8,617 nt of DNA from DAIDJM01 sp964250215 (GTDB lineage Bacteria; Pseudomonadota; Alphaproteobacteria; Acetobacterales; Acetobacteraceae). The stretch is taken from positions 1 through 8,617 of the forward strand of contig CAXUEX010000122.1 in assembly GCA_964250215.1 (NCBI GenBank), read 5' to 3'. The stretch's first letter is position 1; every line of letters begins with the position of its first letter. The notes beneath the pieces were generated by a model, which was given only the letters and a program-made list of their open reading frames with translations, searched no databases and was not told the DNA's origin. Made by a program: the position numbers and the translations under genes. Shown one piece after another: positions 1-6,040 of the stretch.

Positions 1-300
1 CCCCCCGGCGAAGCCACAGCCGCCGTCGCCCCCCGCGTCGCCGCCGCCCGTGCCGCCCAGCGCGTTCGCGGCACCGGCACCAACGCCGAAGCCGATGGCG
101 CGCGCATCGAACTGCTCGAGGAAGCTCGCAAGCTCGCCGAACAGGCCATGGCCAAACTCGGCCTCTCCCCTCGCGGCTTCACCCGAGTGCTCCGCGTCGG
201 CCGCACGATCGCCGACCTCGCGGGGGCTCAAACCGTGCGCCGTCAGGATATCGCCGAGGCGCTCGCCTTTCGGCATCGCATCCCGGGGCGGGCCTTGTAG
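1..300 (+). CDS. comM: ComM/YifB-type Mg-chelatase-like AAA+ ATPase, C-terminal fragment
   Basis: The last 99 codons of a gene whose start lies outside the window, read in frame 1 to a TAG at 298-300. The fragment matches the C-terminal Mg_chelatase_C domain of the ComM/YifB family: an Arg/Ala-rich helix (RVAAARAAQRVRGTGTNAEA), then LSPRGFTRVLRVGRTIADL, then a terminal helix VRRQDIAEALAFR ending a few residues before the stop. The LS.R...R.L.V.RTIADL block is the most diagnostic part. Known members are about 500 residues and include ComM, a helicase that promotes branch migration during natural transformation; family members are also widespread in species not known to be competent. The Walker motifs are outside the window, so ATPase integrity cannot be judged. 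The next gene starts 94 bases downstream on the same strand. Confidence 0.88.
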   Translation, partial: PPGEATAAVAPRVAAARAAQRVRGTGTNAEADGARIELLEEARKLAEQAMAKLGLSPRGFTRVLRVGRTIADLAGAQTVRRQDIAEALAFRHRIPGRAL

Positions 301-394
301 CCGCCGCCCATCTACCGCGCTGCAACAATCGGTGGCGCCGGGCCCGGGTCTGCCTGTAGGAAGCCACGACAACGCAAGCGCGCGTGAGGATACG

Positions 395-2167
395 ATGGCC
401 GACAGCGTCAGGCTGGTGATCTGGGATCTCGACGAGACCTTCTGGAGTGGCACGCTCACCGAGGGCGGCATCACGTACCGCCAGGAATGCCACAACATCG
501 TCGTCGAACTCGCCCAGCGCGGCATCATGAGCACGATCTGCTCTAAGAACGATCCCGAACCTGTCCGCGCGCGGCTCGAGCAGGAAGGCATCTGGGATTA
601 TTTCATCTTCCCCAGCATCAACTGGGAACCGAAAGGCCCCCGGATCGCGACGCTGATCGAAACCGTGCAACTGCGCGCGCCCAACATCCTGCTGATCGAC
701 GACAACCCCATGAACCTGAACGAGGCGCGGCACTTCGTGCCCGAGTTGCAGGTGGAATCGGATGCGTTCATCCCGGGCCTGCTCGAAGATCCGCGCTTGC
801 GCGGCAAGAACGATGCAAAGCTCACGCGCCTCGCCCAATACAAAACGTTGGAGCGCCGTCACGCCGAAGAAGTGCAGGCAGTGAAGCAGAGCGGCAGCAA
901 CCACGAGTTCCTGCGCTCCAGCGGCATCACCGTGCAGCTCGAATACGATCTCGACGACAAAATAGATCGCGTAGTCGAAATGATCAATCGCACCAATCAG
1001 ATGAACTTCGTCAAGCGCCGGCTTTCCGAGGATCCGGCAAAGGCCGAAAGCGAAGCCCGCGATATGCTCGCGCAATACGATGTGCAGGCTGCGCTGCTGC
1101 GCGTCACGGATCGCTACGGCGATTACGGCTATGCCGGGTTCTATGCGATGTCGAACCGGCCGCCCGCGCCGAAGCTGCTGCATTTCTGTTTCTCCTGCCG
1201 CATACTGAACATGGGCGTGGAGCAATGGCTTTGGCGCCGCCTGGGACGCCCGGAACTCAAAGTCGTCCAGCCGGTATCGTCCGATCCGTTCGATGAAAAC
1301 GTCGCGGCCGATTGGATCGGCGTCGCCGGAACAGCCGCCGCCGCCGATGCGGCCGCCCCCGCCACGGCGCTCGGCGCAGTGGCGATTCACGGCGGCTGCA
1401 ATCTCGCGGCCGTCGGACATTATTTCCGCGGTGCGGCCGCCTCTCTCATCGAGGAATTCGATACGGCGCGCGACAATCATGGCATCCGCCTGGATCATTC
1501 CCACATGTTCCGCCTGGCGCTTGAAGGCATCGGCGACGCGGCCCTGCACGAAGCCATGAAAATCGGCTACAATGCCGCGGATTTCCGCAGCTTGTTCCAC
1601 AGCCTGCCGCCGGATGCCTTGGTTTTGCTGAGTTTCACCATGGATTCCGCACTGGCCACCTACCGCCACAAACACCTGGACTTCCGCGTGCCGTTCTGGA
1701 AACCCAAACGCGTTCCCGGCAAGCTCTCCACTGACCTCACCACCGTTCCGGAAAAAATCGTGCAAAGCCTGCCGCCAGCGCTGCGCGGCGCGATCGAGGC
1801 CTTGCGCCGGGATTACGAATACGAAGGGCCGATCCCCCAGACGCTTTTTCAGGAAAATCTGCGCTACATCCTGCACTGCCTGCCAACCCGCGCCAACATC
1901 GCCATTCTCGGCGCCAGCGAGCGCGGCCGCACCCCGCTCGGCAAGCTGATCCACTTTCCGCGTGCAGCCGCAATCAACGGATGGACGCAGTCCGTGCTTG
2001 CCGATCATTCCAACGCGCATTTCATCGATGTCGCCCAATTTATTGAGCACGATGACGAGATCGAAACCACCGCGCATTTCAAGCGCATGGTGTATTTCCG
2101 CATCTATCGCCACCTGGCGCAGCGCTTCGGCGCCCCCGAGCCGGCAGCGCTTCAGCTCGCCAGTTGA
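395..2167 (+). CDS. FkbH-like HAD-IIIC phosphatase-domain protein with long C-terminal domain
   Basis: A 590-residue protein. The ATG at 395 is chosen because AGGA (387-390) precedes it closely and the HAD motif follows at once; the open frame further upstream only overlaps comM. Residues 1-294 form a full FkbH-like HAD-IIIC unit. The motifs are WDLDET (nucleophile Asp11, Asp13), ICSKND (Ser50), EPKGPRI (Lys80) and LLIDDNP (Asp102/Asp103). The FkbH-specific tail follows: NRTNQMNFVKRR (198-209), RYGDYGYAGFY (240-250) and FCFSCRILNMGVE (264-276). FkbH proteins load a glyceryl unit from 1,3-bisphosphoglycerate onto an acyl carrier protein, but many homologues are uncharacterised. An Ala/Pro-rich linker (about 313-326) leads to a C-terminal half of about 265 residues with AIHGGCNL (330-337), LLSFTMDS, and a terminal D..HFKR..YFRIYRHL segment. 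This is possibly an SGNH-like fold with Cys at the nucleophile place, which is inference. No carrier protein or polyketide gene is adjacent. Confidence 0.85.
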   Translation: MADSVRLVIWDLDETFWSGTLTEGGITYRQECHNIVVELAQRGIMSTICSKNDPEPVRARLEQEGIWDYFIFPSINWEPKGPRIATLIETVQLRAPNILLIDDNPMNLNEARHFVPELQVESDAFIPGLLEDPRLRGKNDAKLTRLAQYKTLERRHAEEVQAVKQSGSNHEFLRSSGITVQLEYDLDDKIDRVVEMINRTNQMNFVKRRLSEDPAKAESEARDMLAQYDVQAALLRVTDRYGDYGYAGFYAMSNRPPAPKLLHFCFSCRILNMGVEQWLWRRLGRPELKVVQPVSSDPFDENVAADWIGVAGTAAAADAAAPATALGAVAIHGGCNLAAVGHYFRGAAASLIEEFDTARDNHGIRLDHSHMFRLALEGIGDAALHEAMKIGYNAADFRSLFHSLPPDALVLLSFTMDSALATYRHKHLDFRVPFWKPKRVPGKLSTDLTTVPEKIVQSLPPALRGAIEALRRDYEYEGPIPQTLFQENLRYILHCLPTRANIAILGASERGRTPLGKLIHFPRAAAINGWTQSVLADHSNAHFIDVAQFIEHDDEIETTAHFKRMVYFRIYRHLAQRFGAPEPAALQLAS

Positions 2168-2170
2168 AGC
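2149..2170. terminator. Hairpin across the overlapping stops of two convergent genes
   Basis: The arms GCTTCAGCT (2149-2157) and AGTTGAAGC (2162-2170) pair over nine positions, with one G-U, around a CGCC tetraloop. The hairpin contains the stop codons of both the FkbH-like gene (2165-2167) and the Nudix gene (2152-2154 on the minus strand). Because it is nearly symmetrical, both proteins end in the same five residues, LQLAS. There is no T-tract on either side, so if it ends transcription it is not a classical intrinsic terminator. It could instead slow polymerase or protect mRNA 3' ends. Confidence 0.5.
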
Positions 2171-2616
2171 CGCGCCGCCGCCAGCGCCGCTACACGCCGC
2201 GCTTCCGGCCATAGCGCCAGCGCCTCGAATCGGTCGAACCCGGCCCATGCCACGTCGCGTGCATCGCCGCCCGCCCGAGCCGCATCGCCCTGCCACCGGC
2301 CGCAGAAATCCAGGATGGTGTAGTGATACCGCAACCGCCCATCCGGATCGCGATCTAGGCTGTCCACATGCGCAATCAGCCCCAGCGCTCCCGCCCTCAG
2401 CCCCGTTTCCTCCAGCAGCTCCCGCCGCGCCGCCTCTTCCGCGGTTTCGCCCAGCCGCTGCGCCCCGCCCGGAAAGCTCCATTCGCCCAACGCCGGCGCG
2501 CGCCCCCGCCGGATCAGCAGCACCTCCGGCCCTGGCCGTAGCAGCACCACCCCAATCCCCACGATCGGCCGCAATGGATATTCCCGCCCCGCATCATGGC
2601 CCGCGCGCGAAAACAC
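2152..2616 (-). CDS. Nudix hydrolase, ADP-ribose pyrophosphatase type
   Basis: A 154-residue soluble protein with a perfect Nudix box: Gly51, x5, Glu57, x7, then RELLEETGL (65-73), the Mg2+-binding and catalytic helix. The start of the domain (IVGIGVVLLRPGPEVLLIRRGRAP), the GEWSFPGG turn and a later RYHYTILDFCGRWQGDAARAG-like stretch resemble the ADP-ribose pyrophosphatase branch of the superfamily. Nudix enzymes hydrolyse nucleoside diphosphates linked to another group, and substrate within the branch is hard to predict. The start is a GTG at 2614-2616; no in-frame ATG was found, the frame stays open upstream, and the ribosome site is weak. It lies 13 bases after the TetR stop on the same strand, so the two are probably co-transcribed, perhaps with translational coupling. 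Its 3' end overlaps the convergent FkbH-like gene by 16 bases. Confidence 0.88.
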   Translation of the reverse strand: MFSRAGHDAGREYPLRPIVGIGVVLLRPGPEVLLIRRGRAPALGEWSFPGGAQRLGETAEEAARRELLEETGLRAGALGLIAHVDSLDRDPDGRLRYHYTILDFCGRWQGDAARAGGDARDVAWAGFDRFEALALWPEARRVAALAAARLQLAS

Positions 2617-2629
2617 GCTGCCAAACTCG

Positions 2630-3307
2630 CTAGGCCGAGGCGGCTGAAATCGGTTGTTGAGCCCGCCCGAGCGCTGGTGGAAGGCCGCCCGGGTTCTGTG
2701 CGGTCATGACGGCGTACAGGCTCAGGGCTGCCCCTGCCACCTCGTCCAATGGTTCGCGATGGCCCGACGCGATCCAGGCCCGCGCAATGTGCAAACCGCC
2801 GCCGGCGACGCCACGCAGCAACAACGCGTTATACGTCGTCCGCCAGCCATCCTCGCCGAAAAGCGTGTCCATCAGCAGGGCCCCGAACTCATCCAGACTT
2901 TCGGCCACGAGCCGGTCCGCGTCCGGGCTCAGGCTTGCCATTTCGATCAGGAACACGCGCGCGGCCTGGGGATTGGCCTCCAGCTCCGAAAGATAGACGA
3001 GCACACCGGCTCGAACCCGGTCCAATGGCGGCCCGGGCTCGGCGCTAGCAGCCTCGCGCATGCGGGCCAGCAGCCGCCGGTTGACCTGCTTGAAGCAGGC
3101 ATGCAGCAATTCCTCCCGGTTGCCAAATGATTCGTAAAAGTATCGTTCCGTAAGCCCCGAAGCGACGCAGACGGCCTTCACGCTGGTGTTGCGGAAGCCC
3201 GCCGTGCCGAACAAACTTATCGCCGTCCGCACCAGCGTTGCCCGCCGCGCGGCCTGGCGCTCCCCGGCGGTCCGGGCACCCCAGCGACGACCCGTGACCT
3301 GCTCCAT
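2630..3307 (-). CDS. TetR/AcrR-family transcriptional regulator
   Basis: A 225-residue protein from the ATG at 3307, preceded on its strand by GAGG about 4 bases away. The N-terminal DNA-binding domain spans about residues 20-72: helix 1 RRATLVRTAISLFGTAGF, NTSVKAVCVASGL (first half of the helix-turn-helix), then TERYFYESFGNREELLHA, the classic recognition helix and YF..F..KEEL-type block. The remaining 150 residues are a variable ligand-binding and dimerisation domain, and its ligand cannot be predicted. Longer in-frame starts exist at 3373 and 3436, but they would place coding sequence over the palindromic operator and add a tail unlike TetR proteins. The gene is divergent from the BVMO operon, the usual layout of a local repressor that is relieved by pathway substrate. 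The Nudix gene follows it closely. Confidence 0.92.
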   Translation of the reverse strand: MEQVTGRRWGARTAGERQAARRATLVRTAISLFGTAGFRNTSVKAVCVASGLTERYFYESFGNREELLHACFKQVNRRLLARMREAASAEPGPPLDRVRAGVLVYLSELEANPQAARVFLIEMASLSPDADRLVAESLDEFGALLMDTLFGEDGWRTTYNALLLRGVAGGGLHIARAWIASGHREPLDEVAGAALSLYAVMTAQNPGGLPPALGRAQQPISAASA

Positions 3308-3356
3308 GAAGCCTCGATATGCTTGGCGCAGGCTTGCGCAAACCCGGCCGACTTGC

Positions 3357-3380
3357 AACTGACACGAATCCATGTCAGTT
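3357..3380. promoter_or_regulatory. Probable TetR operator in the divergent regulator/BVMO spacer
   Basis: A perfect 8-bp inverted repeat, AACTGACA (3357-3364) and TGTCAGTT (3373-3380), has an 8-base spacer. Two of the four inner base pairs are also symmetrical, so 20 of 24 positions obey dyad symmetry. Length and placement fit a TetR dimer site: the centre is 61 bases from the regulator ATG and 48 bases from the preferred BVMO ATG. Each arm contains CTGACA, a 5/6 match to a -35 box on each strand, but I could not find a convincing -10 at the right distance. Binding here would plausibly repress both directions; this is inferred from position. Confidence 0.75.
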
Positions 3381-3416
3381 TGCCTCAATCCAAAACCGCA
3401 GGGCCAGCCTCGGCAC

Positions 3417-5234
3417 ATGAGCAACACCGGCAACATCGGATTTCAGGCGCTTCAGGCCCGCTACAAGCTCGAGCGCGAACGCCGGATGCCGGGCGAAAAC
3501 GATCGCCGCTACCACGACATAGCGGAGCCGTTCGCGCCGCTGCTGGCCGATCCCTACACGCCCGCCACAGCGCGCGCACCCGTGCACGACGAGGTCGACG
3601 TGCTTGTCGTCGGCGGCGGCTTCGGCGGACTGCTCGCCGCCGCGCGGCTGCGCGAAGCCGGCGCCGACCGCATCCGCATCGTCGAGGCCGGCGGCGATGT
3701 GGGAGGCACCTGGTACTGGAACCGCTACCCCGGCGCGGCCTGCGACATCGAATCCTACATCTACTTTCCGCTGCTGGAGGAAACCGGCTACATGCCCACG
3801 GAGCGCTACGCCAAGGCGCCCGAGATCCGGGCGCATTGCCAGCGCATCGCCGACCATTTCGGCCTGAATCACGAGGCTCTTTTCGCCACCCAGGTAACCG
3901 AGCTTGTCTGGAACGAGCCGGCCCGCCGCTGGCGAGTGGAAACAAATCGCGACGACTTATTCACCGCCCAATTCGTGGTGCTGGCGACCGGGCCCCTCAA
4001 CCGCCCGAAGCTTCCCGCCATTCCCGGCATCGAAAGCTTCCGCGGCCATGCATTCCATACCAGCCGCTGGGATTACGCCTACACCGGCGGCAGCGCCACC
4101 GAACCGATGACGGCGCTGGCCGAAAAGCGGGTGGGCATCATCGGAACGGGCGCCACCGCCATCCAGTGCGTCCCCCCGCTCGCTGCAGCCGCGCAACATT
4201 TGTATGTGTTCCAGCGGACGCCCTCGTCGGTGGATGCTCGCAACAACAGCCCGACCGACCCGCAATGGGCAGCCGCCCTGTCGCCGGGCTGGCAGCAGCG
4301 CCGGATGGAAAACTTCACGGCGCAGATGGCCGGACACCTGCAGGACGAGGACGAGGTGCGGGACGGCTGGACGGTTCTGGCCCGCGCCGTGCGAACCATG
4401 CTGGCCGACGATCCGGCCGCCGGCGATCCGATGCTGCTGCTGGCGCGCGCCGACATGGAGAAGATGGCCGATATCCGGGCCCGGATCGATACGGTTGTGC
4501 AGGATGCGGCAACCGCCGAGGCGCTGAAGCCGTGGTTCAGCCTGTTCTGCAAGCGCCCCTGCTTCCATGACGAATACCTGCAGGTGTTCAATCGGCCGAA
4601 CGCGACGCTAGTCGATACGCAAGGGCGGGGCGTGGAACGGATCACGCCGGCCGGCGTGGTGGTCGCTGGGCAGGAATACGCGATCGACTGCCTGATCTAC
4701 GCCACGGGCTTCGAGGTGAGCACCGATTACACACGTCGCTCCGGCTTCGAAGTGCACGGCACGAATGGCCGGACGCTGACGCAGAAATGGCAGAGCGGCC
4801 TATCCACGCTCCACGGCATGCATACGCGCGGCTTTCCCAACATGTTCGTGATAAGCCAGGCGCAATCCGGCATGTCGCCGAATTTTCCGCATATGCTCGG
4901 GGAACAAGCGCGCCATCTCGCGCACATTGTCGGCTATTGTCTGGAGCACGGCATCCGGACCGTGGAAGCAACCGACGAGGCAGAGCGCGACTGGGTGCAG
5001 ACCATTCTGAAAACCGGTGAGAGCCGGCGGGCTTTCCTGGAGAGCTGCACGCCCGGCTACTACAATAACGAGGGCCGCATGTCGGATGCCGCCGCGCTGA
5101 GCTTTCCTTACGGGCCAGGACCGGTCGCGTTCATGGAACTGTTGCGCCAGTGGCGGCAGGCAGGCGACTTCGCCGGGCTCGAGATGGACAGCAGTTCAGC
5201 GGCATCGTCTCGAAGAATGGCACAGGAAGCCTGA
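3417..5234 (+). CDS. Type I Baeyer-Villiger monooxygenase (FAD/NADPH)
   Basis: A 605-residue class B flavoprotein that inserts one oxygen of O2 next to a carbonyl, turning ketones into esters or lactones with NADPH. Seen in order: an N-terminal extension of about 60 residues, the FAD Rossmann motif VVGGGFGG (64-71), GGTWYWNRYPG (96-106) followed by Asp110, the BVMO fingerprint FRGHAFHTSRWDY (208-220; FxGxxxHxxxW[P/D]), the second, NADPH-binding Rossmann motif IGTGATA (242-248), and a late CLIYATGFE motif. Fingerprint residues are intact. Length and N-terminal extension suit the larger BVMOs (cyclopentadecanone or steroid type) better than the short cyclohexanone type, but the substrate is not predictable. 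The start at 3417 is preferred over the in-frame ATG at 3372, which lies inside the operator palindrome and has no ribosome site; 3417 has AGGG about 13 bases upstream, which is only fair. It is the first gene of a three-gene operon; the SDR begins 3 bases after its stop. Confidence 0.93.
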   Translation: MSNTGNIGFQALQARYKLERERRMPGENDRRYHDIAEPFAPLLADPYTPATARAPVHDEVDVLVVGGGFGGLLAAARLREAGADRIRIVEAGGDVGGTWYWNRYPGAACDIESYIYFPLLEETGYMPTERYAKAPEIRAHCQRIADHFGLNHEALFATQVTELVWNEPARRWRVETNRDDLFTAQFVVLATGPLNRPKLPAIPGIESFRGHAFHTSRWDYAYTGGSATEPMTALAEKRVGIIGTGATAIQCVPPLAAAAQHLYVFQRTPSSVDARNNSPTDPQWAAALSPGWQQRRMENFTAQMAGHLQDEDEVRDGWTVLARAVRTMLADDPAAGDPMLLLARADMEKMADIRARIDTVVQDAATAEALKPWFSLFCKRPCFHDEYLQVFNRPNATLVDTQGRGVERITPAGVVVAGQEYAIDCLIYATGFEVSTDYTRRSGFEVHGTNGRTLTQKWQSGLSTLHGMHTRGFPNMFVISQAQSGMSPNFPHMLGEQARHLAHIVGYCLEHGIRTVEATDEAERDWVQTILKTGESRRAFLESCTPGYYNNEGRMSDAAALSFPYGPGPVAFMELLRQWRQAGDFAGLEMDSSSAASSRRMAQEA

Positions 5235-5237
5235 TCC

Positions 5238-6029
5238 ATGGCCCACGCGAACGGCAGGAAATCGATTTTCATTACCGGTGCCGCTTCCGGAATGGGGCGC
5301 GCCACGGCGTTGCTGTTCGCGCAAAAAGGCTGGTTCGTCGGCGCGTTCGATGTGAACGAGGCGGCGCTCGCTTCGCTACAAGCCGAAATGGGCGTCGAAA
5401 ACGGAATTTTCGAAGTCCTGGATGTGACGAGCGCGGATGCGTTTGGCAACGCGATGGCCCATTTTAATACCGCTACGGACGGCAAGCTGGACCTGATGTT
5501 CAGCAACGCGGGCATTGCCAAGCAGTGCTTGTTCGATGAAATGGCGTGGGACGATGTGATGCAGGTCGTGAGTGTCAACTTTCTCGCGGTGATGATCGGC
5601 ATCCGGGCGTCCGCACCTCTTTTGCGCGCCACACCGGGCTCGCTTTGCCTGGTGAACGCGTCTTCGTCTGCCATCTTTGGCACGGCCGGCATCGCGGTGT
5701 ATTCGGCCACGAAGCACGCGGTGCGCGGCCTTACCGAGGCGCTCGCGATAGAGTTCAAACGTTGGGGCGTGCGCGCTGCCGATTTGCTGCCGGGCCTGGT
5801 GGACACGCCCATCCTCGGCGATCCGATCAGGGCGGCCGCCCCGGCCGAGGGGATGTGGCGCCTCGTGCAGCCGCCGGAAGTGGCACGCATCGTGTGGGAC
5901 GCTTACGGAAGCAACAAGCTGCACTGGTATATTCCGGAAGATTTGCGCGAATTCCACCGTCAGGTCGTCGCCGATCCGGAAACCGTTCGCGAGGAACGCA
6001 CGGCGCTCGCCGCCGCGTTCTTGCAATAA
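5238..6029 (+). CDS. Short-chain dehydrogenase/reductase (classical SDR)
   Basis: A 263-residue cytosolic NAD(P)-dependent oxidoreductase. Classical SDR features are all present: coenzyme motif TGAASGMG (13-20), Asp38 at the end of the second strand in AFDVNEA (favouring NAD+ over NADP+), NAG (90-92), Asn114, Ser142/143 in VNASSSA, and YSATK (Tyr155, Lys159), followed by a PG.VDTP loop (185-191). It lies 3 bases after the BVMO stop with AGGA (5224-5227) about 10 bases before its ATG, so the two genes are surely one transcript. In this setting it most plausibly oxidises a secondary alcohol to the ketone used by the BVMO, or a hydroxy product of ester cleavage. That role is inferred from neighbours; the sequence only shows a catalytically complete SDR. 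Confidence 0.92.
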   Translation: MAHANGRKSIFITGAASGMGRATALLFAQKGWFVGAFDVNEAALASLQAEMGVENGIFEVLDVTSADAFGNAMAHFNTATDGKLDLMFSNAGIAKQCLFDEMAWDDVMQVVSVNFLAVMIGIRASAPLLRATPGSLCLVNASSSAIFGTAGIAVYSATKHAVRGLTEALAIEFKRWGVRAADLLPGLVDTPILGDPIRAAAPAEGMWRLVQPPEVARIVWDAYGSNKLHWYIPEDLREFHRQVVADPETVREERTALAAAFLQ

Positions 6030-6033
6030 GGAG
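6028..6033 (+). promoter_or_regulatory. Strong Shine-Dalgarno that fixes the ALDH GTG start
   Basis: AAGGAG lies 7 bases before the GTG at 6041 and overlaps the TAA stop of the SDR gene (6027-6029). It is the best ribosome site in the window. It decides between the GTG start and the much longer open frame that reaches back through the SDR gene. Confidence 0.85.
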
Positions 6034-6040
6034 CGCGCCC

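Noticed and set aside
338..347. Self-complementary CCGGGCCCGG between comM and the FkbH-like gene
   Set aside because: It has no loop, so cannot form a short hairpin, and no T-tract follows. Such palindromes are common by chance at this GC content.
50..394. In-frame 5' extension of the FkbH-like gene
   Set aside because: It overlaps the ComM C-terminus in another frame, is low in domain-like sequence, and a good ATG with AGGA sits at 395 just before the HAD motif.
179..2482. A 767-residue open frame on the minus strand
   Set aside because: It is antisense to the FkbH-like gene and runs into the Nudix gene. It is rich in Gly, Ala and Arg with no recognisable domain, as expected of a shadow frame in GC-rich DNA.
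3323..4570. A 415-residue plus-strand frame over the BVMO gene
   Set aside because: Arg/Ala-rich sequence without domains, out of frame with clear BVMO motifs on the same strand.
5546..6040. In-frame 5' extension of the aldehyde dehydrogenase
   Set aside because: It lies over the SDR gene in another frame and has Arg/Gly-rich shadow composition. AAGGAG seven bases before the GTG at 6041 marks the real start.
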